Positions 25,327 to 34,292 of a DNA stretch of 64,000 nucleotides are shown piece after piece; the stretch's first letter is position 1, and each line of letters begins with the position of its first letter. A program made the position numbers and the translations under genes. The notes beneath the pieces were generated by a model. The model was given only the letters and a program-made list of their open reading frames with translations, did no database searches and had not been told where the DNA came from. Origin of the DNA: Solibacillus silvestris (lineage in GTDB: Bacteria; Bacillota; Bacilli; Bacillales_A; Planococcaceae); contig CP014609.1 of assembly GCA_001586195.1 (NCBI GenBank), positions 3,866,001 through 3,930,000 of the forward strand, in the 5' to 3' direction.

Positions 25327-25845
25327 ATGCAGCCATTGATCAAGAAGATAGAAGCTCTTGTCATCTCGATTAGCGTTCAGTCCGGTATTGGTATTATTGA
25401 AGCAATAAGTGAAAAAGACGGCAATAAGAAAGTCATATTCCAAATTACATCAAAAACGCCTTTAATGACAAAGGACGGATACCAAATTGGGGCATCTGCC
25501 ATTCCGGTTAAGGCGAAAATTATTGCCTTTATTGATTCCAGAAATCCGTTGCCAATGGTTTCCCCGCCACATACGACACCATTGCTCATTATTTTTGATC
25601 AGTTTGATAAAGAGGGCGAGGTATGTGTCGGTGCATTTGACCGGGTGCTTTACTGTGATCAGCTGAAGCTTAAACTCCATGTTAATGAAAAAACGGAAAT
25701 TGTGGATTTGGCGGGAAAGCGCGTTGATCAGAAAGATTTGGAAGGAAAGATGCTGTTCATTTTTTATGACCGTGCAACGAAAAGTAAACCAGTGCAAGCC
25801 AATCCATCAAAAATTATCGTGACCTCTATTATGCATAATGAATAG
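25327..25845 (+). CDS. unrecognised conserved-looking protein
   Basis: 172 residues, no signal peptide or membrane segment. Mostly beta-strand-rich sequence, with the C-terminal block EIVDLAGKRVDQKDLEGKML then FIFYDRATKSKPVQANPSKI. That block resembles the tail seen in several small Bacillus proteins with an OB-like fold (NTxIxDxxGKxV..DLKG...), but I cannot name the family. ATG 25327 follows AGAGGGGATG. Followed by a long-stem terminator. Confidence 0.7.
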   Translation: MQPLIKKIEALVISISVQSGIGIIEAISEKDGNKKVIFQITSKTPLMTKDGYQIGASAIPVKAKIIAFIDSRNPLPMVSPPHTTPLLIIFDQFDKEGEVCVGAFDRVLYCDQLKLKLHVNEKTEIVDLAGKRVDQKDLEGKMLFIFYDRATKSKPVQANPSKIIVTSIMHNE

Positions 25846-25852
25846 TGAAGAG

Positions 25853-25936
25853 GCATATCGTTTTCTATTTATCAGTTTGTATGTTCTAAGCAATATTTCA
25901 TACGAATTGGAACAAATGAAACGATATGCTTTTTTT
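25853..25936 (+). terminator. long-stem terminator
   Basis: GCATATCGTTT (25853-25863) pairs with AAACGATATGC (25919-25929), followed by seven T; about 55 bases of loop can fold further. Confidence 0.75.
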
Positions 25937-25964
25937 GTGCAAGAAAAGTAAAAAAATTAAAACG

Positions 25965-25993
25965 TTACATACACAATTATTTTTTGGTATATT
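25965..25993 (+). promoter_or_regulatory. possible sigma-A promoter
   Basis: TTACAT, 17-base spacer, TATATT, 25 bases before the next gene; a moderate match. Confidence 0.4.
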
Positions 25994-26018
25994 TTTGTAT
26001 AGAAATAAGGTGGAATAT

Positions 26019-27473
26019 ATGGAGGGATCTTTGTTGTTGCTTTCATTTGATGAGCAGCTCTTTCAACGGACGGACGGACAAACAGGAAAAAAGCTAGAGC
26101 AAGCTTTGGAGGAAGATTTTCTATTTGTAAAAACTGCAATTTGGGGTGCACCTGTACAAAGTAATGAATTTTTGTTGGAGCAGGAGCGTGCAGAAAAGTT
26201 TTGCTTTCAGTTAATCAAAAAATATTGGGGTAAACTAGAATTATATAGTAATGATTCAGTTCACGAGACGAATACAGTGAATGAAAAAATGAAGCAGTAT
26301 TTTGCCGAGCAGCAAAACAGAAAAGCGTTATTTTCATTTTTACATACACAAGGGGAAGTGGCATTTGACCAGCTGATTGAATTTATTTATACAAAACCTG
26401 TTCCTGTATCTCGTCAACAAACAGGACTTGAGAAAATGTATGTGTACAAAGTAAACAATCAATTTTTTGTGCAACCAATTTATTTTGTAAATGAAAAGTA
26501 CTGGAAAATAATTGGGGCGAAGAAGATTTATTCACTGTTTTTACAAGTACCCTTAAGGAACATTACAAGACCCGTTGAATTAATGAGACATTTTAAAACA
26601 TTGCTTGCGGGACAATTCACGGCAAATCGGATTGCAACTATTATTCATAAGCTCGTACAAAAGATTGATTATGAAAATCCGAAATCTGATGAAGTAAAGC
26701 AGCTGCATCTATTAAATGTCCGAACGCATTTTACAAGTGGACGACGTCATATGCTGAAGCTTCGAAAATGCATTCACGCATTACTGGAAAATTGGTCGAC
26801 CGGAAAGTTTGCATTAAATATGAAAGAGCAAACATTGCTTGGCTATATGTTATTTCAGGAGGCGGTTTATAAAAGAGATTATCGGAGTATTTTACTGCAG
26901 GGTATGTATTTAATTGAAGAAGAGCGGATTAATAATCATGCGATTGAACTTGTCGTTGAATATGCTGACGTGTTGAGCAGCATGAACCCGCAGCCTGATA
27001 CACTTGTGAAAGATTACCGGGAAAACTACTTGGAGCATGTCTTTTATGAACTGATTAATAGTGTTGTAAAAGAGGAGCAGTTTGGGCTTGGGATGGAGCT
27101 GTTGAAAAATAATGAGCTCGCGTCATGTACAGCGGTATTTCAGCTGCTGCATGCCGATGAAACGGAAACGATGCTACATATAATCGAAGCGACTGTTCAA
27201 CGCGATATTGCTCTATTCATTGATGGTTCGCCACAAAATATCAGGGAATCGATCATTATTTGGCAACAGCAATATTTAAAAAAAGGCAGCGCTTATTATC
27301 GTGTTGCTGAAATGACATCACAGCATATTTGCAATTTGTTGAAAATACTGTTTTGGGCAGAAGAAGATCTTTTAGTGGAGAAACTATTAGCGGTCTATAA
27401 GAAATATTTGATTATACCGCATCATTTCCAAGATTTGCGCCTATTTATTGAGCGCCGTGTAGCTCTATGTTAA
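26019..27473 (+). CDS. unrecognised soluble protein, about 484 residues
   Basis: I do not recognise the family. The sequence is largely helical, without signal peptide, membrane helix or catalytic motif that I can see; Lys/Glu-rich stretches and repeated YxxxYxxxLL patterns suggest an alpha-solenoid-like middle and end. The start is uncertain: ATG 26019 has AGGTGG upstream, while GGAGGG at 26021-26026 would suit TTG 26034. It stands alone between two terminators and has its own probable promoter. Gene-like codon pattern and length make it a real gene. Confidence 0.7.
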   Translation: MEGSLLLLSFDEQLFQRTDGQTGKKLEQALEEDFLFVKTAIWGAPVQSNEFLLEQERAEKFCFQLIKKYWGKLELYSNDSVHETNTVNEKMKQYFAEQQNRKALFSFLHTQGEVAFDQLIEFIYTKPVPVSRQQTGLEKMYVYKVNNQFFVQPIYFVNEKYWKIIGAKKIYSLFLQVPLRNITRPVELMRHFKTLLAGQFTANRIATIIHKLVQKIDYENPKSDEVKQLHLLNVRTHFTSGRRHMLKLRKCIHALLENWSTGKFALNMKEQTLLGYMLFQEAVYKRDYRSILLQGMYLIEEERINNHAIELVVEYADVLSSMNPQPDTLVKDYRENYLEHVFYELINSVVKEEQFGLGMELLKNNELASCTAVFQLLHADETETMLHIIEATVQRDIALFIDGSPQNIRESIIIWQQQYLKKGSAYYRVAEMTSQHICNLLKILFWAEEDLLVEKLLAVYKKYLIIPHHFQDLRLFIERRVALC

Positions 27474-27478
27474 AAAAG

Positions 27479-27517
27479 AAAAGGTGAAGCAATGCCGATG
27501 CATGCCTCACCTTTTTA
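27479..27517. terminator. bidirectional terminator
   Basis: AAAAGGTGAAGC pairs with GCCTCACCTTTTT between convergent genes; A-rich and T-rich flanks allow use on both strands. Confidence 0.85.
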
Positions 27518-27519
27518 TT

Positions 27520-28704
27520 TTACTGTAATACCCCTGCTTTGGTTAGTTGCTCGATTTGTTCTTTACTATAGCCATATGCAGCTAAAATTTCCTCGGTATG
27601 TTCACCCATTTTTGCCCCGACATGTTTATAAGTCGGCTCAACTCCGCTTATTTTCAGGGCAGTTCCAATTTGGCGTTGCGAGGATCCATCCGGTTTCTGA
27701 ACATCTACAAGCATATTCCTTTCTTTTATTTGCGGGTGTTCGCAAGCTTCGTCAAATGTAAGAACGGGCTCCACACATCCGTGGAAGTCTTCATTGAAAA
27801 TTTCTAGCCACTGATCAAATGTTTTCGAGCAAAACGCATCGGTAACCGCTTCCTTAAAGCGTTGCTGTGTATAGTAGGAGTCATTAAATGTGCTGTCGAT
27901 CAGTTCCGGAATGCCGAGCGCTTCACATAGCAGTTTACGAAACTGAGGCTCCAGGCTGCCGACTGAAAAATAGCGCCCGTCTTTCGTACGGTAGTAATCA
28001 TAAAATGTTCCGCCGTTTAAAATTTCCTCTTCTGGCTGAGGCGGACGGCCACTTCCGAGATATTGTGTGCCATATAAAGCATTCATAGAAAACACCGCAT
28101 CGGTCATCGAGACATCAATAAATTTCCCTTCGCCTGTTTTTTCACGGTGAAAAGCAGCCGCTAATATTCCGACAGCAGCATGCATTGTCCCGCCGGCAAT
28201 ATCCGCGATTTGAATTCCCATTGCAACAGGTTTTTTATCCTTTAAACGGGAATGATTGAGCACTCCGCCAATTGATAAGTAGTTATTATCATGGCCTGGC
28301 CGTGTTGCATATGGCCCGGTTTGTCCATAGCCTGTAATCGCACAGTAAATGAGGCGCGGATTGAATTCGCGCAATGTTTCATAGTCAATTCCAAGACGCT
28401 TCATCACACCTGGGCGGAACCCTTCAATGACAATGTCATAATCTTGGATAAGCTTTTTAATAATTTCAATGCTCTCCGCAGACTTTAAATTGAGCTGCAA
28501 AGATTTTTTTGAACGGTTTAAATGCTGATGGAAGTAAGATTCCTTATCTTCATCATACGGCGGCATAATCCGCATTAAATCAACACGGCGCTCTGATTCC
28601 ACATGAATAACATCTGCCCCAAGATCTGCAAACATCATTGACGCAAGCGGTCCCGGTAATAGCGAACAAAAATCCAAAACTTTTAACCCATTTAAAATAG
28701 TCAT
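27520..28704 (-). CDS. CaiB/BaiF (class III) CoA-transferase
   Basis: 394-residue family III CoA-transferase or alpha-methylacyl-CoA racemase-like enzyme. The N-terminus GLKVLDFCSLLPGPLASMMF and ADLGADVIHVES are typical, as is the SVGSLEPQF segment; the usual catalytic Asp/His region is MGIQIADIAGGTMHAAVGI with the conserved Asp. It differs from formyl-CoA transferase in length and is closer to AMACR-like members. ATG 28704 is six bases after AAGGGGG; the ATG at 28710 would have no spacer. No acyl-CoA partner gene is adjacent. Confidence 0.87.
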   Translation of the reverse strand: MTILNGLKVLDFCSLLPGPLASMMFADLGADVIHVESERRVDLMRIMPPYDEDKESYFHQHLNRSKKSLQLNLKSAESIEIIKKLIQDYDIVIEGFRPGVMKRLGIDYETLREFNPRLIYCAITGYGQTGPYATRPGHDNNYLSIGGVLNHSRLKDKKPVAMGIQIADIAGGTMHAAVGILAAAFHREKTGEGKFIDVSMTDAVFSMNALYGTQYLGSGRPPQPEEEILNGGTFYDYYRTKDGRYFSVGSLEPQFRKLLCEALGIPELIDSTFNDSYYTQQRFKEAVTDAFCSKTFDQWLEIFNEDFHGCVEPVLTFDEACEHPQIKERNMLVDVQKPDGSSQRQIGTALKISGVEPTYKHVGAKMGEHTEEILAAYGYSKEQIEQLTKAGVLQ

Positions 28705-28765
28705 ACCCATCCCCCTTATGTGTTGAACAGTTGTTTTTGTAAGAAATATTGAATGTTAAGTGTGG

Positions 28766-28880
28766 AAAGTAGAAACCCTTTGCCGGAAAGTAGAACTTTT
28801 TGGCGCAAAAGTTGAATCAAATTAAGTGAAAGTAGAAAGCATTGGTGTCAAAGTGGAAAGTTCTGAATGAAAAGTAGAAC
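28766..28880. repeat. phased degenerate repeat array 3 (6 units, exactly 21 bp)
   Basis: AAAGTAGAA or one-base variants begin at 28766, 28787, 28808, 28829, 28850 and 28871, each exactly 21 bases apart, with unrelated sequence between them. A weaker copy fits at 28745. The array lies in the divergent spacer between the CoA-transferase and SLH-protein genes. In-frame stops interrupt the heptad reading frame, so it is not coding. Confidence 0.85.
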
Positions 28881-29212
28881 CAACGCCAAAATAAGAGCTT
28901 ATAAAATAGCAGATGACGCCAACGCTTTCAATAAAATATAAATATAAGAAAAAGAGTCCCCTTATTTTCTCGTTCTCTATTATCCATTATATTTTAAATA
29001 CTCTGAAAATTATAGTGCGAAAATAAGCAAATTGTGCAGAAATATAGAAAAAACAAACTTACATAGATTGTTCTCTATTCTTTTTTAAAAAAAAATAGCC
29101 CTAATGAGGAATAAAATATAAGTTTAGTGAATATTAACTAGTATAGAAACCCTATTAAAGATTAGAAAGTTTTTAGCTAGGGTAAAGTATGGATGGTTGG
29201 CTATTTATTTAT

Positions 29213-29265
29213 AAGAACGATTTTGCTTTAGACATTTAAGTCGGAGCAGGGTCGTTCCTTTTTTT
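29213..29265 (+). terminator. terminator-like hairpin in the leader of the SLH gene
   Basis: AGAACGATTTTGCTTTAGAC folds onto GTCGGAGCAGGGTCGTTC with a few mismatches, followed by CTTTTTTTG. No gene lies upstream on this strand for at least 500 bases, so it may end a small leader transcript or act as an attenuator 140 bases before the SLH gene. Confidence 0.6.
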
Positions 29266-29407
29266 GTTCAAATATAGAAATCCAGAATTAAAATGAAAAA
29301 CTCCATAAATTTCATACAGTTTTGCACACCGCTAGCCGATATAAAGAGTAGAAGTTTTTACTAGATTGAACATGTTACGACATTTCAAAAGGGAGGGATT
29401 TTCTAAC

Positions 29408-32400
29408 ATGGACTCGAAAAAAGCACAAAAACTCTCGAAGGCAGCGGTCGCAACGGTTTTGGCGACAAGCGGTGTGCTAGTGGCAATGCCCCATCAGGCA
29501 AACGCCTATTCATTCAGTGATTTAAATCCAAATGCAGATTATTATGAGCCGATTATCGATTTAGCCAACCGTAAGATTGCAACAGGCTATTCAAACGGCA
29601 CATTTAAACCAAATACAGCGATTACTCGTGAAGATGCCGCAAAAATGCTGGCATTGACGATTGATGTAAATACAACAAATCCAAAAAATCCGGGCTTTAA
29701 AGACGTGACGGTAAATAATCCGAATTACCGTTATATCGCCGCATTGGCAGAGGCTGGTGTCATTAATGGCTATTCAGATAAAACCTTTAAACCAAAAGAG
29801 CCGATAACACGTGGTCAAATGGCGAAAATTTTAACACTCGGCTTCAAGTTTGGCATTTCAACAAAACTTAACCACGGTTTCAAGGACGTTTCAAATAAAA
29901 ATGCCAATGCGTATTTTATACAGACACTTTACGATTTGAATGTAACAAAAGGGAAAACGCCTGTTTCATTTGATCCGTTCAATACCGTAACACGCGGACA
30001 GATGGCGACATTTATTTGGCGTGCGGAAAAAGCGGACCGCGGCAATCCTGTCTACACAGTCGGGGATATTGTAGGGAATCAAATATACATAAACGGTGTC
30101 GCGTACACGGTGGCATCCCATTTACGCAGTATTATTAATGCGGGAAATCAAAATGTATTAAAAGGTGCTTACATTGAAGGAAGCTATTCAGGAAAGACCC
30201 TTCAAAACATTTCGAAGCTGACAATCAATGCAAGCGGAACTTCCTCGCGTTTACTGGCGCTTGATGGGGGCTATTCTTCTTTTGCAGGGGAACTTGTCAT
30301 TCATGGCAGTTATTTACGCTTCAAAAATATCAATTTTACAGGACGTGTGGAAGTAGCGGAAGCACCACGACGCTCGCTTGGCGCATTGGAAAATGTACGT
30401 ATTGCAAGTTTAGGAAGCTTCGCATCGTTTATCGACTGGGGAAAGCCAAATAATCCGGATAATGAGGATTTCCTGAACCCTAGTGAAAATGAGGATTTGC
30501 AGGAAAAGCCTGATCCGACAAAGCCGCCCCATTTGCAAAAGTACACAGAACGTATGGCCAATGTAAAGAAATATGTGGACTTTGAAAACTCCGATATACG
30601 TCAACTATATGTAACAGCGGACCGAACATTTTTAAAGGCCAACTATGATATCGACCGGATGACAGTGCAGGGAAATGTTGCAAATATGGAGCTGTATGCA
30701 AGCCCGAAAGCGATGTATATCGATACAGACTATAATGTCTCTATTTATGGCGTACATGATATTCAATATGTCTACAAAAATACATTGAAAAATGTGTATC
30801 TGAATACAGACAGCACGTATGATTATTATTACATTACATCAAGCAACGGCTTTACGAATCTTGGTACACATGCCTATATTTCTAAAGCGATTATCCCAAA
30901 CAACAAAACAGTAAATGATGTGTTTGACGATTATAAAATCGATGATCCGAACATTGGTTATGTAGAGGATGAAAACGGAAAACCGGTTGATCGTGACCCT
31001 GTGGAAAATACGATTATAACAGATGTAACGTCCCCATCCATTACACAACTGGATGTTGCAGCAGGCGGATCGACAGCCGATGTGACATTAACAGCCGATG
31101 AAGATGGAACGTACTACTATGTCATTAAAAAGGCCAATGAAAAAGCGCCATCGATCAGCGAGATTAAAACAGGCGGTACAAAATATAACGGCAATGGCCC
31201 ACTCGTAATGGACGAGCCTGTGAAATTTACGGTATCCGGCCTGGAAACGATGACGGACTATGTCATTTATGCAATTGTTATTGATGATGCGGACAATGTT
31301 TCAGAGAAGGAAGAGCAGGAGTTCTCGACAATTGATAACCGGCCACCGACATTCAGCTTGGATAAAGGAGAAAAGATGTACGGCGGAAAGCGCGTGCAAT
31401 TTGTCATTAAGGGCATTACGGAGCCAGGCGAATACTACTACTATATTCGCGAAAAATCGCCCGTTACGATGCCGGACCCGACTGTCGATGAAATTATGAA
31501 GCGCTATACAGGGAAAGGGACAATTACAAAACCTGAAGATATCGTCATTACCGAAACAAAATACGGCGCAACACCGGCGATCGGCGACATTAAGCCAAAT
31601 ACAGAGTATGAAATTTATGCGGTCATGGTCGACAAATCGGGTAATAAAATGCGCAACCCCGCACCGAAGATTGTGATTAAGACGGAGGGGCCTGATACGA
31701 CTTATCCGTATGTTATAAATACTGAATTAACACCTGCAAGTTCATCTAATTCAAACGAAGGTTATTTTTACATTTCAGTTAGTGAAGAGCTAGATAAAAC
31801 AAGTGCTGAAGATGTTAATAACTATGTGTTATCAGGAACCGGTATTGTCAATATTACAGGTCAAAAAGAAATCAAACCGAGTGAAGTAGTTTACTCTAAT
31901 AAACGTATTCGTATTAAAATCCCTTCTGTTACAGCGTTAGTAAATGGGGATACAATTCGTGCGACGATACTCCCAGGAGTAAAGGACCTAGCGGAAAATG
32001 AGTTTGAAAGTGCACTAACAGCTCCAGGAGGAAATCCGCCACGTAACTATGCGGTATATAACCATACTGATGCATTAGCACCAAAATTAAAAATTGATAA
32101 AGTTGAATCTTCACCAACAGACAACAAATTCTTAATTGATGTAACGACTAATAAAGCAGGTACTTACTATTACATGATATTAGAGAAGGGGTATTTTGAT
32201 AAAAACTCTAATATTACACCACGGGATTTTGTAGATGAGTTTGATTCTGAAACAGTAACAGGTGAATTCCAGTCAAATGGCTTAAATGACTATTTAGCTA
32301 AGGGTTCTGGACCGGCAGAACTAGGGAAAATCAAGTTACCCCCTATCTCAAGACCAAGTGGAGTTAGTGAATTTAAAGATTACGCAATTTATATTTTGCT

Positions 32401-33865
32401 AAGGGATCGTTCAGGAAAAATCTCAGTATGGGATCAAAAAACTTTGATTACTGATACGAAGCCACCTTTGACTTCGAATTATAATATTCAGTCACCAATA
32501 ACAGGAACAGAAAAATATAAAAACGAAACAGCTCTAATTACGTTTAATGCGGATGAAAATGGTACACTTCATGTTGCAGCAATTCCAAAATATAAGAAAG
32601 ATTTACCACCAAATAATAATAATTATATTTGGAATAAAGACTCCTCTGAAGTAAGTTATTTCAATACGAGTAGCGGCAAACTAGATACTTCACGGAGAGA
32701 TATTAATATTATTGATGATATTAACACATATAATAATGCTGCACGTGCGCAGTACTTTAAAGATTTTGCAAACAAAGCAGGAAAATATATTTCGAAAGAG
32801 TTTGAAGCTGGGAACCCTACAGTAACAATTGAAAATCTTGACCCACATATGGAATACAACTTTTTAATCGGTGTGGAAGATGCATACGGAAACTTTACTG
32901 TTCGAAAAGTAGATGAGGACAAACCGTTAACCTCTTCAGATCAACCAAATGGGGATTTAATTGTTGAGAATTTTTATACAGATGGTGTGAAGCCGCATAT
33001 TATCGATTCAACTCGAAATGATGCGGTTAAACCGATTGATCAAGCGTATGTTTTAGCGGAGAACGAAGCTCTAATTTATAGAGATAAATTAAACCCAAGT
33101 GATTCTGATTCATTACGATTTACTATTACATTTAATGAAACAATAATGCGTCAAAATACGGTAAACAGTTTTAATAAGAGTAATTTAAATGCTTCCAACT
33201 GGAAAGAAATTTTAGATATTACTGGAGACGGTGTATCGGAAGCGGATTTTGATTTTGTTTCTTATGTTGAAGGAACACCGGCTACAACAAATCAATCTAC
33301 TTTAGTAATTAAAGCAAAAGATGTTACAACTGCTAATAAAACAATATCAGTTACAATGGATGATTCAGAAAAGGCATATGATTATAAAGGACATAATCGA
33401 TTCGATGTCTCTAAAATTGGTAAGTATATTTACCCAATTGAATCATTGGCAGTTAATATTAAAGAAATTTTGAATTATGGAAATTACTTTGTTCGAATTA
33501 GAGTCGAATCTAGTATACCGGTGAAACATGGTCAACGCTTCTACTATGCAGTAATGAATAGTAATGCATCTACACCTCCAACCTTTGAAGATGCAAGAAG
33601 AGCTGCACAAGGTGGAACAAAAATAACGGGTATGACAATAGCTGGAACGAATATTATGGACGAAGCTCGTGACGGAAGCCGAATATGGGATTTAACATTA
33701 CCATCCAATGCAACAAATGTATTTGGGGGGGGACAAAAAATCTACTTCTTTACTGTTGATAATTTCGGTAACATAATACAGGCGAAGAATTCCGATGGTA
33801 CTGCGAATCATGTAGTTATTCCATCCATTGTGACTACACCAGCACCAAAACCTATTGATGATTAA
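29408..33865 (+). CDS. S-layer-homology cell-surface protein, about 1485 residues
   Basis: Secreted surface protein. A signal peptide (SKAAVATVLATSGVLVAMPH, cleavage after HQANA) is followed by three SLH domains at about residues 35-215, each with the GYSNGTFKPNTAITRE-type core, which bind pyruvylated wall polymer. Next comes a probable beta-helix (FAGELVIHGSYLRFKNINFTG), then several Fn3/Ig-like repeats sharing a LETMTDYVIYAIVIDDADN or LDPHMEYNFLIGVEDAYGN pattern. ATG 29408 lies after GGGAGGG. The region from about 31690 on is much more AT-rich than the first half, suggesting a mosaic gene. Large enough to be a major S-layer or adhesin protein; expression level unknown. Confidence 0.88.
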   Translation: MDSKKAQKLSKAAVATVLATSGVLVAMPHQANAYSFSDLNPNADYYEPIIDLANRKIATGYSNGTFKPNTAITREDAAKMLALTIDVNTTNPKNPGFKDVTVNNPNYRYIAALAEAGVINGYSDKTFKPKEPITRGQMAKILTLGFKFGISTKLNHGFKDVSNKNANAYFIQTLYDLNVTKGKTPVSFDPFNTVTRGQMATFIWRAEKADRGNPVYTVGDIVGNQIYINGVAYTVASHLRSIINAGNQNVLKGAYIEGSYSGKTLQNISKLTINASGTSSRLLALDGGYSSFAGELVIHGSYLRFKNINFTGRVEVAEAPRRSLGALENVRIASLGSFASFIDWGKPNNPDNEDFLNPSENEDLQEKPDPTKPPHLQKYTERMANVKKYVDFENSDIRQLYVTADRTFLKANYDIDRMTVQGNVANMELYASPKAMYIDTDYNVSIYGVHDIQYVYKNTLKNVYLNTDSTYDYYYITSSNGFTNLGTHAYISKAIIPNNKTVNDVFDDYKIDDPNIGYVEDENGKPVDRDPVENTIITDVTSPSITQLDVAAGGSTADVTLTADEDGTYYYVIKKANEKAPSISEIKTGGTKYNGNGPLVMDEPVKFTVSGLETMTDYVIYAIVIDDADNVSEKEEQEFSTIDNRPPTFSLDKGEKMYGGKRVQFVIKGITEPGEYYYYIREKSPVTMPDPTVDEIMKRYTGKGTITKPEDIVITETKYGATPAIGDIKPNTEYEIYAVMVDKSGNKMRNPAPKIVIKTEGPDTTYPYVINTELTPASSSNSNEGYFYISVSEELDKTSAEDVNNYVLSGTGIVNITGQKEIKPSEVVYSNKRIRIKIPSVTALVNGDTIRATILPGVKDLAENEFESALTAPGGNPPRNYAVYNHTDALAPKLKIDKVESSPTDNKFLIDVTTNKAGTYYYMILEKGYFDKNSNITPRDFVDEFDSETVTGEFQSNGLNDYLAKGSGPAELGKIKLPPISRPSGVSEFKDYAIYILLRDRSGKISVWDQKTLITDTKPPLTSNYNIQSPITGTEKYKNETALITFNADENGTLHVAAIPKYKKDLPPNNNNYIWNKDSSEVSYFNTSSGKLDTSRRDINIIDDINTYNNAARAQYFKDFANKAGKYISKEFEAGNPTVTIENLDPHMEYNFLIGVEDAYGNFTVRKVDEDKPLTSSDQPNGDLIVENFYTDGVKPHIIDSTRNDAVKPIDQAYVLAENEALIYRDKLNPSDSDSLRFTITFNETIMRQNTVNSFNKSNLNASNWKEILDITGDGVSEADFDFVSYVEGTPATTNQSTLVIKAKDVTTANKTISVTMDDSEKAYDYKGHNRFDVSKIGKYIYPIESLAVNIKEILNYGNYFVRIRVESSIPVKHGQRFYYAVMNSNASTPPTFEDARRAAQGGTKITGMTIAGTNIMDEARDGSRIWDLTLPSNATNVFGGGQKIYFFTVDNFGNIIQAKNSDGTANHVVIPSIVTTPAPKPIDD

Positions 33866-33896
33866 CCTATATTATTCTTATTAATTTCACTCAATC

Positions 33897-33942
33897 CAAG
33901 CCAATTCCACAAAGCGAAAGCTGCGCGGAGTTGGTTTTTTCT
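33897..33942 (+). terminator. terminator of SLH gene
   Basis: AGCCAATTCC pairs with GGAGTTGGTT, with an internal AAGC/AGCT pairing, followed by TTTTTT. Confidence 0.65.
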
Positions 33943-34101
33943 CTGAATTTTTATTCTGGGTGAAAACCCGCATTATTTAATTCCTAGAGATTTTCACATG
34001 TACAGAAGCACTTCTATAAGGATTCGGTGGAGTGTAACCAATGGCCCGATTTTAATGAAAAAGCTGTACAGTCTGTATCATAAGTAACTGAAGCTTTTGA
34101 A

Positions 34102-34146
34102 AAATCCCTCTAGAAGATGTATAAATAAGCGTTTTAGAGGGATTTG
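34102..34146 (+). terminator. hairpin, possible second terminator
   Basis: AAATCCCTCTA pairs with TTAGAGGGATTT, followed by GTTATTTATT; the T run is weak. The surrounding 33943-34292 region holds no gene. Confidence 0.5.
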
Positions 34147-34292
34147 TTATTTATTGAAATTACTATAATATATTGTATAATCAATCAAATATACATATGG
34201 TTGTTTCAGCTTTAATTGACAGTAATGGAAAGAGGAATAGGGATTGTTCCAAACTTGAGTAGGCATTTACTATAGGAAACCGGGAGCGGATT

